From Patescibacteria group bacterium (lineage in GTDB: Bacteria; Patescibacteriota; Patescibacteriia; SG8-24), in assembly GCA_028714475.1 (NCBI GenBank), contig JAQTNC010000002.1, positions 86,042-129,534 on the forward strand: a DNA stretch of 43,493 bases, in the 5' to 3' direction. Shown one piece after another: positions 11,201 to 18,347 of this stretch. Below the pieces are notes generated by a model that saw only the letters and a program-made list of their open reading frames with translations, made no database searches and was not told the DNA's origin. Numbering within the stretch: the first letter of the stretch is position 1; the number at the start of each line of letters is the position of its first letter. Position numbers and translations under genes: made by a program.

Positions 11201-11275
11201 GGCGAATTCGAGCCGACGCCCGGCCACCATTGCCGCAACTGCGATTTCCGCGACATCTGCGAATTTAGGGAATAG
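8213..11275 (+). CDS. UvrD/PcrA-family DNA helicase fused to an Fe-S PD-(D/E)XK nuclease
   Basis: A 1020-residue helicase-nuclease. Counting from the ATG at 8213 (a GTG two codons upstream is also possible): the SF1A helicase has Q-motif LNAAQLKAV, Walker A AGAGTGKT (about 72-79), Walker B/motif II DEFQDTN (from D284), and motif VI near VALTRAKDGI. The C-terminal domain is RecB/AddB-like, with catalytic D909, E919, D922 and K924 (run EIVDYKTGK). Four cysteines, C777 and C1007-x2-C1010-x5-C1016, match the Fe-S-stapled nucleases. Likely role: processing of double-strand breaks or stalled forks in one polypeptide, in place of AddAB/RecBCD (inference). The N-terminal 40 residues are low-complexity. 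Intergenic heptamers follow. Confidence 0.9.
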   Translation: MPKSTKNPAEKTRRPTPAIPPEQGSLLAVTPIAEKGPAQTSNNVASDPSLTGLNAAQLKAVTHDGGPLLIVAGAGTGKTTVITRRLAWLIATGRAKPEEILALTFTNKAAEEMTNRVDELLPLGYADLHLSTFHVFCRELLEEKGLDIGLPNDFRLIDETDAYLLIRQNFDRFPLDYYRPLASPTKFIKALIKHFSRAKDEDVSPPEYLKYVNGLKLDADDAEGMDETKRLRELAEAYHVYQQILLENDSLDFGDLQTYAIRLLRERPAILAEMRRRFKYVLVDEFQDTNWSQYELVKMLVGPQGNLTVVGDDDQSIYKFRGASVANILQFKTDFPTAKEVVLTENYRSRQGILDLAYSFIQKNNPNRLEARLTTSDGQPLVKRLTTPRAGAAVIEHCRYATHEEEVSGVVEKIISLKEADADRNWNDFAVLVRSNLSADDYSREFQRRGVPYQFLALRGLYAKPVILDCLAWFALLDDYHESPALYRILSSPPYSIPGADLIELAHEAKRAADSLYSVIKRRDTLAWLSAEARVQLDRLTTDLARHQQIARDKNVTHVFLAFLIDSGYLKLIKSGDEGKAREQFGYLHQLLDRLKKFEETHDEPTVRRFRQEHALTIESGDEGGLAFDPDVGPDMVRILTVHAAKGLEFPYVFIVDLVDKRFPTVARGGDIELPPTLAKEELPEGDFHLEEERRLFYVALTRAKDGIFLTSAEDYGGKQKKKPSLFLNELGLDGVPLLAPTGERLSEPAPAPTSGKITLKTPSYLSFSQVAAYDNCPLQYKYAHVIRIPSFGKPTQSFGNTMHNVLEWFMRETSERSAKSQGSLFGETASAPPDSLPVSLDELLTKYEELWQDEWYESRDQKDKYRAKGREMLKLFYSQCQADPPKPRFLEQEFSLKLGEFAFKGKVDRIDDVEGGVEIVDYKTGKPKTAEDLDFDAKRQLLLYQIAAERLLGLKPVRLTFCYLQDGSRASFLGTDKQLAKVEEQVQQAYDHIKAGEFEPTPGHHCRNCDFRDICEFRE

Positions 11276-11281
11276 CCGCAG

Positions 11282-11310
11282 CTACTACAAACAACAAACT
11301 ACGAACTACT
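11282..11310. repeat. Short AAACTAC-type heptamer run
   Basis: Units AAACAAC, AAACTAC, GAACTAC in the gap before the small membrane protein. Same 7-nt periodicity as the other arrays but a different unit, and no inverted partner seen. Confidence 0.5.
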
Positions 11311-11313
11311 CTC

Positions 11314-11700
11314 ATGACCCTCCGCCAATACCTCGTCGTCATGGCCGGCGGCACCACGCTCTGCGGCGCGACCACCGCCCTCATCATCCTCGCGGTTGAC
11401 CCTGAACGCACGCATGCGGCCGTTTTCGTCGCGTTTTACGCCAGCCTTTTCCTGACCCTAGCCGGAATCGCCGCCCTCGCCGGCCTCGGCCTGCGTCTCT
11501 GGTTGCGGCGCAGTACTTGCGTCTTGGCCTGCCAAGTCGAGGCCGCCTTCCGGCAAGCATTACTGCTGTCCGCCGCAATCATCATCGCCCTGCTGTTGGT
11601 GCGCCAGGGGCTGCTTGGGTGGCTGAACGGCCTCCTGTTGCTTTCCGCAACCCTGCTCATTGATCGTTTCCTGGCCTCCCTACGCGCCAGACCCCACTAG
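11314..11700 (+). CDS. Small four-helix membrane protein of unknown function
   Basis: A 128-residue protein with about four hydrophobic helices (roughly 8-28, 38-60, 82-96, 100-115). Features are a VDPER motif after helix 1, FYASLFL in helix 2, and a FRQA motif before helix 3. From memory this pattern (DP..., FYxSLF, FRQ) recurs in hypothetical proteins of Parcubacteria; I cannot verify that here. Located between the helicase-nuclease and mreB, same strand. The start follows the heptamer run with no Shine-Dalgarno. Confidence 0.7.
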   Translation: MTLRQYLVVMAGGTTLCGATTALIILAVDPERTHAAVFVAFYASLFLTLAGIAALAGLGLRLWLRRSTCVLACQVEAAFRQALLLSAAIIIALLLVRQGLLGWLNGLLLLSATLLIDRFLASLRARPH

Positions 11701-11709
11701 TCTAGGCGC

Positions 11710-11738
11710 TTGCCACTACCGCGTCCTCTGGCTATACT
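11710..11738 (+). promoter_or_regulatory. Promoter of mreB
   Basis: TTGCCA at 11710-11715, exactly 17 bp, TATACT at 11733-11738. Each box has one mismatch to the sigma-70 consensus. It lies 46 nt before the mreB ATG. Confidence 0.75.
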
Positions 11739-11742
11739 TCTG

Positions 11743-11765
11743 ACGGCAACCAAAAGCCGTTTTTT
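11743..11765 (+). terminator. Terminator-like hairpin at the 5' end of the mreB transcript
   Basis: ACGGC (11743-11747), loop of 8, GCCGT (11756-11760), then TTTTT. Because the -10 box ends at 11738, the hairpin begins near the predicted transcription start. It could end upstream transcripts or cap the mreB mRNA. Confidence 0.5.
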
Positions 11766-11783
11766 AGCTAATGAACAATAAAG

Positions 11784-12851
11784 ATGTTCATGCGCCTCTT
11801 GGGAAAATTCAACGCCGCTCTCGGCATCGATCTCGGCACGGCCAACACCCTCGTCTACTGCAAGGACAAGGGCATCTTGATTAACGAGCCGTCAGTCGTT
11901 TCCCTGAACGTCAAGACCGGGCAGATTCTCGCGGTCGGCAACGCCGCCAAGGAAATGGTCGGCAAGACGCCGGCGCATATCGCCACGGTGCGCCCGCTCG
12001 TCTCCGGCATCATCTCGGATTTCGAGGTGACGGAGAAGATGTTGCGTTACTTCATCGAGAAGATATACAAGGACTCGTGGCTCTTCACGCCGCGACCGAC
12101 CGTCGTGGTCGGCGTGCCGCTTGACCTCACGGAAGTGGAGCGCAAGGCGGTCGAGGACGCCGCGCTGAATGCCGGCGCCCGCGAGGTTTACCTAATCGAG
12201 GAACCGATGGCCGCCGCCATCGGCGCGCGCCTGCCCATCAGCGAACCGATCGGCAACATGATCGTGGACATCGGCGGCGGCACGACCGAAATCGCCGTCA
12301 TCTCGCTCTCCGGCGTCGTCACCTGGAAATCCCTGCCCATCGCCGGCGATGCCTTCAACAAGAACATCGTCCAGTTTGCGCGCGACAAGTTCAACCTCGT
12401 CCTGGGCGAACGCGTCGCGGAGAACATCAAGATGCGCATCGGCTCGGCCGACGAGCTGCCGGAGCCGGTCACGATGGAAATGCGCGGCCGCGACATGATT
12501 ACCGGCCTGCCCAAGGAAATCGCCGTCACCGACGCGCAGATCCGCGAGGCCTTGGCCCGCTCGGTCAGGACCATCGTCGAAAACGTCAAGTCCGCCCTGG
12601 AAATGACCCCGCCGGAGCTGGTCGCGGACATCTACGAGCGCGGCATCGTCATGACCGGCGGCGGCGCCATGCTCAAGGGCCTGGACTCGGTCATCTCCCG
12701 CGTGGCTGAAATCCCGGTTCGCGTCGCCGATGACCCGCTCACCTGCGTCGTTCGCGGCACCGGCATCCTGCTCGAGAACTTCGAACTGCTCAAGGACATC
12801 GCCCTGCCGTCATCGCAGGAAACCGGTCACGGCAAGCGCGGCCGAAGGTGA
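11784..12851 (+). CDS. mreB: Rod-shape-determining actin homologue MreB
   Basis: Filament-forming actin homologue that positions elongation-mode peptidoglycan synthesis under the membrane. At 355 residues it is of usual length. Actin-fold motifs: phosphate-1 GIDLGTANTLVY (near residue 14), phosphate-2 IVDIGGGTTEIAVIS, adenosine motif MTGGGAMLKGLD. The N-terminal MFMRLLGKF could act as a membrane-binding amphipathic helix. ATG 11784 is chosen; the ATG at 11790 is an equal alternative. First gene of mreB-mreC-mreD-mrdA, with a good promoter directly upstream. Confidence 0.96.
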   Translation: MFMRLLGKFNAALGIDLGTANTLVYCKDKGILINEPSVVSLNVKTGQILAVGNAAKEMVGKTPAHIATVRPLVSGIISDFEVTEKMLRYFIEKIYKDSWLFTPRPTVVVGVPLDLTEVERKAVEDAALNAGAREVYLIEEPMAAAIGARLPISEPIGNMIVDIGGGTTEIAVISLSGVVTWKSLPIAGDAFNKNIVQFARDKFNLVLGERVAENIKMRIGSADELPEPVTMEMRGRDMITGLPKEIAVTDAQIREALARSVRTIVENVKSALEMTPPELVADIYERGIVMTGGGAMLKGLDSVISRVAEIPVRVADDPLTCVVRGTGILLENFELLKDIALPSSQETGHGKRGRR

Positions 12852-12853
12852 GT

Positions 12854-12944
12854 TTAGTCCATAGTCATCAGTCAATAGTCTTTAGCTTAAAGGAAGAAAT
12901 TCTTTTAGACGCTGCCGACTAATGACTACTGACTAATGACTAGT
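12854..12944. repeat. Inverted array of TAGTCAN-type heptamers between mreB and mreC
   Basis: Left arm 12854-12884: units such as ATAGTCA, TCAGTCA, ATAGTCT. Right arm 12916-12944: GACTAAT, GACTACT, GACTAAT, GACTAGT. An 18-nt stretch of one arm matches the reverse complement of the other at 16 positions. The spacer of about 31 nt is AT-rich. The right arm overlaps the ATG at 12936, an alternative mreC start. Confidence 0.7.
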
Positions 12945-12947
12945 GCT

Positions 12948-13757
12948 ATGGCCAGATACGGATCGGACAACAGGCGTCTTGTCGTCGGCCTCGCCGTCGG
13001 CGCTTTGGTATTCTCGGCCTTGGCCGCTTCCGGCGCCCTGACGACGATCTCGCGCCCCGTGACCCGCGCCTTCCTCACCCTGGCCGGACCGCTGCATGGC
13101 GCGGGCGCAGCCATGAGCGGCTGGTTCGGCCGCTTGGCCGCCGGCTGCGACCCCGAAGACTGGCGCGGCAAATATGAGGAGCTAAAAACGGAGCAAGCCA
13201 AGCTTCTGGCGCTGGCCGCCGAGAACGCGAGCCTAAAGGAGGCGGTGGCTTACCGTGAAACGGCCGGAACGAATGTGGTGACGGCCCGCGTGGTCAACGA
13301 ATCCGGCGACGATTATTCACGCGCCATCATCATCGACCGCGGCAGTGCTGATGGCCTCGTCGTAGGTCAACCCGCCATCACCGGCAACGGCATCATCGTC
13401 GGAAAAATCATCGATGTCGGCGCGAATTCGGCCGTCATCCAGCCTCTCACCGACTCCCGCAGCCGCTTAGCCGTTACCGTCCAGAACACCCAAGAAACGA
13501 TCGGCGTGCTGGAAGGGGAGCGGGGTTTGGGTCTGATCATCTCGCTCATCCCGCAAGCGGAAACCGTTCTTGAAGGCGACACGGTCATCACTTCCGGATT
13601 GGAACCGGGCATCCCGCGCGGTCTCACGGTCGGCATCGTGGGCAAAGTGACGGCCTCAACGCAGGATCCTTTTCAGACCGCCTCCATTCAGCCGTTCAAG
13701 GCGTCGCTCCACCCGACTTACGTTCAGGTCGTCCGCACGACGGCCACTGAACGCTAG
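12948..13757 (+). CDS. mreC: Rod-shape-determining protein MreC
   Basis: Periplasmic scaffold linking MreB to the elongation penicillin-binding protein. At 269 residues it shows a short cytoplasmic start, one membrane helix (about 11-33), a coiled coil (about 70-95, KYEELKTEQAKLLALAAENASLK) and the double beta-barrel with the typical G-x-G-I-V-G-K-I and L-T-D-S-R-S-R motifs. ATG 12948 is preferred over 12936 because codons between them are repeat sequence. Followed 11 nt later by mreD. Confidence 0.92.
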   Translation: MARYGSDNRRLVVGLAVGALVFSALAASGALTTISRPVTRAFLTLAGPLHGAGAAMSGWFGRLAAGCDPEDWRGKYEELKTEQAKLLALAAENASLKEAVAYRETAGTNVVTARVVNESGDDYSRAIIIDRGSADGLVVGQPAITGNGIIVGKIIDVGANSAVIQPLTDSRSRLAVTVQNTQETIGVLEGERGLGLIISLIPQAETVLEGDTVITSGLEPGIPRGLTVGIVGKVTASTQDPFQTASIQPFKASLHPTYVQVVRTTATER

Positions 13758-13768
13758 CGATACCATGT

Positions 13769-14293
13769 ATGCTGTTTGAATTCTTCATCGTCTTGGCGGC
13801 CGTCGTCCTGTCACTCGTTGAGTCCTCGTTTCTGTCCGCCTTGCCGCCCGGCTGGAATTTCACGCCCTCCCTCATCCTGATCATCGGCCTGATCGCTGTA
13901 TTCCGTTTCCGGACCGCGCTCATCGCCGCTGCCGCGGCCGGCTTCGTCGCCGACGCGGTCACTTCGACCTTCGTCGGGCCTCATCTCGTTTCGGCTCTGG
14001 TGACCGCCGGGGCGGGTTGGTGGCTGTTCACGCGCGTTTTCGCCAACCCGACCCTGCCGTCGTTCCTGGCGATGAATGCCAGCGTCTTCGCCGTCCACCG
14101 CTCGCTGGCTTACCTCGTCCGCACGGCGGGCGACTCGCTGACGGTCGGTGCCGTCAGCCCGCCCTGGCCCTCCCTGGCCACCTTCGAAGCGCTGCTGCTC
14201 CAGCTTCTGGCCGCGGCGGCGGCCCTGGCTATCGCGCGTTCAGCCCGACGCTTCCTGGCGGCCCGGTTTATCTTCTCCGGACATGCCGCTTGA
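13769..14293 (+). CDS. mreD: Rod-shape-determining membrane protein MreD
   Basis: A 174-residue integral membrane protein with about five to six hydrophobic helices. It is recognised mainly by position between mreC and mrdA and by the early E-S-S-F-L and P-S-L-I-L-I-I-G pattern, since MreD is poorly conserved. ATG 13769 is used; the ATG at 13765 opens only a five-codon frame. The last 11 nt overlap the start of mrdA, suggesting translational coupling. Confidence 0.82.
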   Translation: MLFEFFIVLAAVVLSLVESSFLSALPPGWNFTPSLILIIGLIAVFRFRTALIAAAAAGFVADAVTSTFVGPHLVSALVTAGAGWWLFTRVFANPTLPSFLAMNASVFAVHRSLAYLVRTAGDSLTVGAVSPPWPSLATFEALLLQLLAAAAALAIARSARRFLAARFIFSGHAA

Positions 14294-16238
14294 AGACCTG
14301 ACCAATTTCCCGAACGGCAACCCCTTCCCCCTGCAGGATGACGATGCCGCGGCCTGGCGCGTTCAACGCCTTCACGATGTCTCGACCATCGAGGAGCTGC
14401 CTTCGGACGAGCAACCGGAAAACGCCGGCTGGCATTATTTGGGCGTTTCCGTCAGCACCCAACAGATTCGCCGCTTCTTCGTCCTGCTGGCGGTCGTTTT
14501 TGGGCTGCTGCTCATGCGTCTCGGCCAATTGCAGATAGCCAAAGGCGACGAGTACCGACGGCTGGCCGAAGGCAACCGCAGTCGCATAGAAACGGTCCGT
14601 TCCCAACGCGGCATCATCTATGCCCGTGACGGAACGCCGCTCGTCCACAACGTGCCGAATTTCTCCGCCTACGTGGCGCCAGGCCGGTTGCCTACGGACG
14701 AGGCCGCCAAAAGAACCTTGCTCCTGAAGCTGGCCGACGCGGTCGGACGTGGACCAGCGGACATCGAAGCCGCCCTTGCCGCCGGCCGACGGGAAGACGA
14801 CCGGCCAGTGCTGGTCGCCGACCGACTGACCGGCGACCAAGCCGTGTTGGTTTCCATTGTCGCCGCCGCCAATGACGCCATCAGCCTTGACGTCGGCTCG
14901 CGCCGCGAATACGCCGAAACGATTTCCTTTTCGCACCTGATCGGATACGAAGGCCGGGTGAGCGAAACCGATCTGCAGAACAATGAATACCAGCCCACTG
15001 ACCAGATCGGCAAAGCCGGCTTGGAAAGGCAATACGAGGAGACCTTGCGCGGCAAGTACGGCCGCCAGGTTTACGAGGTTGATGCCGCCGGACGGCGCAA
15101 GGGCCTCATTGCCGAAGACCCCGGGATTGACGGCGGCAATCTGGAACTGACCGTAGATCTTGATCTCCAGCGCGCCGCGACCGCCTTCCTCAAGAACGAG
15201 CTCAACGCCGCCGGCAAGAAGCGCGGGAGCGTCGTGGTTCTCGATCCCAAAACCGGCGAGGTGCTGGCGCTGGTGAGCGAGCCGGGCTTTGACAACAACC
15301 TGTTTGCCAAAGGCATCGCGCCCGATGACTTCCGGAAAATCGTCGCCGATCCGGACAACCCGCTCTTTAACCGGGCCATCGGCGCCTCGCTGCCCGCCGG
15401 TTCGGTCTTCAAGCCGGTTGTCGCGGCGGCGGCGCTCGAGGAGGGGACAATCACCTCACGCACTTCCGTCGTCTCCACCGGGGGAATCAGCGTCGGCGCG
15501 TGGCGGTTCCCTGACTGGAAGGCCGGAGGTCACGGCGTCACCGACGTCAGAAAAGCCATCGCCGAATCCGTCAACACTTTCTTCTACGCCATTGGCGGCG
15601 GGTACGACAAGATTCCGGGCCTCGGCGTGGAACGCATCGTCGCGTACGCGCGCCGGTTCGGCTTGGGCGAAAAGCTCGGCATCGACCTGGTCGGCGAAAA
15701 CGCCGGTTTCCTGCCAAGCAAGGAATGGAAGCAGGCCACGAAAGGGGAGAAATGGTACATCGGCGACACCTACCATTTGGCCATCGGCCAGGGTGATCTC
15801 CTGGTGACGCCGTTGCAGGTTGCGGCCTATACCGCGGCTTTCGCGAACGGCGGCCGTCTGATGCGCCCCTACCTCGTCGGCGCCATCATGAACGGGTCGA
15901 GCGAGCGTCGCCCCACGAAACCAGAAACGCTGAACCAACAGGTGGTGAGTCGCGAAACGATTGACATCGTCCGCCAGGGCATGCGCCAGACCGTGACCGC
16001 CGGTAGTGCCCGTTCGCTCGCCAACCTGCCGGTCGCCGTCGCGGCCAAGACCGGCACCGCCCAGTGGCACAGCGACCGACCGACCCATGCCTGGTTCACG
16101 TCCTTTGCCCCGTATGACGACCCGCAACTGGTCGTCACCGTCAACATCGAGGAAGGGGGCGAAGGCTCCGTGACGTCAGCGCAAGTGGCCAAAAACATCT
16201 ACCAGTGGTACTTCCTGCGACATCCGGCCAAACCTTGA
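14283..16238 (+). CDS. mrdA: Penicillin-binding protein 2 (elongation transpeptidase)
   Basis: Class B PBP that cross-links peptidoglycan during elongation. At 651 residues from ATG 14283 (chosen because it is the first Met after the mreD overlap): cytoplasmic N-terminus of about 60 residues, a membrane helix (about 63-81), a pedestal domain starting KGDEYRRLAEGNRSR, then the transpeptidase domain with S374-x-x-K377 (SVFK), S429-V-N431 and K589-T-G591. All three catalytic motifs are intact. Last gene of the mre operon; its stop overlaps the greA promoter. Confidence 0.95.
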   Translation: MPLEDLTNFPNGNPFPLQDDDAAAWRVQRLHDVSTIEELPSDEQPENAGWHYLGVSVSTQQIRRFFVLLAVVFGLLLMRLGQLQIAKGDEYRRLAEGNRSRIETVRSQRGIIYARDGTPLVHNVPNFSAYVAPGRLPTDEAAKRTLLLKLADAVGRGPADIEAALAAGRREDDRPVLVADRLTGDQAVLVSIVAAANDAISLDVGSRREYAETISFSHLIGYEGRVSETDLQNNEYQPTDQIGKAGLERQYEETLRGKYGRQVYEVDAAGRRKGLIAEDPGIDGGNLELTVDLDLQRAATAFLKNELNAAGKKRGSVVVLDPKTGEVLALVSEPGFDNNLFAKGIAPDDFRKIVADPDNPLFNRAIGASLPAGSVFKPVVAAAALEEGTITSRTSVVSTGGISVGAWRFPDWKAGGHGVTDVRKAIAESVNTFFYAIGGGYDKIPGLGVERIVAYARRFGLGEKLGIDLVGENAGFLPSKEWKQATKGEKWYIGDTYHLAIGQGDLLVTPLQVAAYTAAFANGGRLMRPYLVGAIMNGSSERRPTKPETLNQQVVSRETIDIVRQGMRQTVTAGSARSLANLPVAVAAKTGTAQWHSDRPTHAWFTSFAPYDDPQLVVTVNIEEGGEGSVTSAQVAKNIYQWYFLRHPAKP

Positions 16239-16263
16239 CGCCACGCCTCACGGAACGTATCCT
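16235..16263 (+). promoter_or_regulatory. Promoter of the greA-lysS unit
   Basis: TTGACG at 16235-16240 (containing the mrdA stop TGA), 17 bp, TATCCT at 16258-16263. Confidence 0.65.
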
Positions 16264-16316
16264 CAACTAGTCATTGGCTGTCAGCCGATAGCGCGTGGCC
16301 AAAAGCCAGACCGAAT

Positions 16317-16778
16317 ATGTCCATCAATCCGCTTTACATTTCCGCGGAAAAACTGGCGGAAATGAAAAAGGAAATCGAATACCTCAAGACCTTCAAACGT
16401 CGCGAAATCGCCGATCGCATCGAGAAAGCGAAGGATCTCGGCGATCTTTCGGAGAATGCCGACTACACCGACGCCAAAGAGGACCTGTCTGCGAATGAAC
16501 TCCGCATCGTCAAGCTCGACAACGATATCCGCAGCGGAATCGTCATCGAAACCCAAGGCGGCGACCAAGTGGCCATCGGCAACACCGTCCAGGCCAAGGT
16601 CAACGGCAAGGATCGCGTCCTTAAGGTTGTCGGCGCGGCCGAAGCCGACCCAATGAGCGGACAAATCTCCAACGAATCGCCAATTGGGTTGGCGCTCCTT
16701 GGTCGCAAGGCTGGCGACAAGGTCACGGTTCAGGCGCCGGCCGGACCGGTAGAATACGAAATCATCGCCATCAGCTAG
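16317..16778 (+). CDS. greA: Transcription elongation factor GreA
   Basis: Rescues backtracked RNA polymerase by stimulating RNA cleavage. At 153 residues it is close to the family length. The N-terminal coiled coil has the acidic tip motif DLGDLSENADYTDAKED, where the Asp/Glu pair acts at the polymerase active site. The C-terminal FKBP-like domain ends with SPIGLALLGRKAGDKV. The start is AATATG without a Shine-Dalgarno. 25 nt separate it from lysS. Confidence 0.95.
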   Translation: MSINPLYISAEKLAEMKKEIEYLKTFKRREIADRIEKAKDLGDLSENADYTDAKEDLSANELRIVKLDNDIRSGIVIETQGGDQVAIGNTVQAKVNGKDRVLKVVGAAEADPMSGQISNESPIGLALLGRKAGDKVTVQAPAGPVEYEIIAIS

Positions 16779-16803
16779 GCGGTGGATCATAGGTTGTAGG
16801 CTT

Positions 16804-18282
16804 ATGCCTGATATCAATCCAATCGAGGAGCGCGTCGTGCGCCGCGAGAAACTCAAGGCCTTGCTAGACGCCGGCGTGAACCCTTACCCGTCCCGAGTGA
16901 CGCGCAGCCATGCCGTGCGCGAGGTTTTGGCTGCCTTTGGCCGTCTTGCGGAAAGCGGCACGGCCGTAACGGTAGCCGGACGCTTGCGCGCGGTGCGCAT
17001 CCACGGCGGCGCGGCTTTCGCCGATCTTGAGGATGACGGCGAAAAGATCCAGCTGCATTTCAAGCAGGACATCCTCGGCTCCGCTTTTGATCTTTTTATC
17101 GCCACCGTTGATCACGGCGATTTCATCGGCTGCAACGGCAAGGTCTTCGTCACCAAACGCGGCGAAAAAACCGTGGAAGTCGCCGGATGGGAAATGCTGG
17201 CCAAGGCGCTGCGGCCGTTGCCGGCCAAGTGGCATGGGCTTACGGACACCGAAGTCCGTTACCGAAAACGCTACTTGGACCTTCTCGCCAACCCCGAAGT
17301 GCGCGGCATTTTCGAAAAGCGCTCGGCCATCGTCCGTGCCATCCGTGACTTCCTGCAAGGCGAGGGGTTCATCGAGGTCGAGACGCCCGTCCTCCAGCCG
17401 ATTGCCGGCGGCGCTGATGCCCGGCCGTTCATCACCCACCATAACGCCCTCGACATCGACCTGTATCTCCGAATCGCGCCGGAGCTCTACCTGAAACGCC
17501 TGGTCGTCGGCGGGTTCCCCAAGGTCTTCGAGATGGCCCGCTGTTTCCGCAACGAGGGCATCGATCACCTGCATAACCCGGAATTCACGCAGGTCGAGTT
17601 CTACCAGGCCTATGCCGACTACAACGATCTCATGAACCTGACCGAGCGGCTCCTGCCCAAGGTGGTCGAAAGCGCCGTCGGCAAGCTGACCGTCGAATAC
17701 GGCAATCAAACCTTGGATTTCACGGCGCCGTATCCGCGCCTGACGTTTAAGCAGGCCCTGCTTGAATTCGGCCAAATCGAACTTGATGATTGTCCGGATC
17801 GGTCCAGTCTCGCCAAAGCCGCTGAGAATCGCGGCGTCGAGGTGCTTTCGAGCGACGGCCCAGGCCGCATCATCGACAATCTTTACAAGAAGCTCATCCG
17901 GCCAAAAATCATCCGGCCGACCTTCGTCATCGATTATCCGACGGACATGAAGCCGCTCGCCAAGCGGACCGCGAATGATCCGCGTTTTACCGAGTCGTTT
18001 CAGCTGCTCGCGGCCGGGGGCTTCGAACTGCTGAACGCCTTCACCGAACTCAACGATCCGCTCGACCAACGCGCCCGTTTCGAGGAACAGGAAAGGCTCC
18101 GCGAGGCAGGGGACGAGGAAGCCCAGCGCATTGACGAGGATTTTCTGGAAGCGCTCGAGACCGGCCTGCCGCCGACGGCCGGGTTTGGCATGGGCATCGA
18201 CCGCCTGACCGCGCTCCTCACCGGCTCGCATTCGCTCAAGGAGGTCATCCTGTTCCCGACCCTGAGGCCGGAAGAAAAATGA
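16804..18282 (+). CDS. lysS: Lysyl-tRNA synthetase, class II
   Basis: Charges tRNA-Lys. At 492 residues it has an N-terminal OB-fold anticodon-binding domain (about 50-150) and a class II catalytic core. Motif 2 is MARCFRNEGIDHLHNPEFTQ and motif 3 is GFGMGIDRLTALLTG near the C-terminus, both characteristic of LysRS-II. Ends in TGA; a short Ser-rich leader ORF begins 2 nt after the stop codon, so lysS, leader and serS are probably on one transcript. Confidence 0.97.
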   Translation: MPDINPIEERVVRREKLKALLDAGVNPYPSRVTRSHAVREVLAAFGRLAESGTAVTVAGRLRAVRIHGGAAFADLEDDGEKIQLHFKQDILGSAFDLFIATVDHGDFIGCNGKVFVTKRGEKTVEVAGWEMLAKALRPLPAKWHGLTDTEVRYRKRYLDLLANPEVRGIFEKRSAIVRAIRDFLQGEGFIEVETPVLQPIAGGADARPFITHHNALDIDLYLRIAPELYLKRLVVGGFPKVFEMARCFRNEGIDHLHNPEFTQVEFYQAYADYNDLMNLTERLLPKVVESAVGKLTVEYGNQTLDFTAPYPRLTFKQALLEFGQIELDDCPDRSSLAKAAENRGVEVLSSDGPGRIIDNLYKKLIRPKIIRPTFVIDYPTDMKPLAKRTANDPRFTESFQLLAAGGFELLNAFTELNDPLDQRARFEEQERLREAGDEEAQRIDEDFLEALETGLPPTAGFGMGIDRLTALLTGSHSLKEVILFPTLRPEEK

Positions 18283-18284
18283 TT

Positions 18285-18347
18285 ATGAAAAGCCGCCAAA
18301 TGACCTCCATCTCGTCGTCTTCCTCCTCCGCTGTCGCGGGAGGCTGA
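18285..18347 (+). CDS. Serine-rich leader peptide of the serS attenuator
   Basis: A 20-codon ORF: MKSRQMTSI, six consecutive Ser codons (TCG TCG TCT TCC TCC TCC, 18312-18329), then AVAGG and TGA at 18345-18347. Eight of 20 residues are Ser. The ATG lies 2 nt after the lysS stop, so translation may be coupled; a second in-frame ATG at 18300 would also keep the Ser run. The stop codon overlaps the 5' arm of the antiterminator (18336-18345). It lies upstream of seryl-tRNA synthetase, the expected target for such a control peptide. The layout matches trp/his/phe-type attenuation; no T-box motif is present. The ORF and pairing are seen directly; the regulatory role is inferred. Confidence 0.75.
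   Translation: MKSRQMTSISSSSSSAVAGG

Noticed and set aside
14148-14282. N-terminal extension of mrdA starting at 14148
   Set aside because: These codons overlap mreD in another frame and encode an Arg/Pro/Ser-rich stretch with no family match; ATG 14283 fits the usual PBP2 start.
16264-16310. Further heptamer or inverted array before greA
   Set aside because: Only a single short GGCTGTCAGCC palindrome is present; no tandem 7-nt units.
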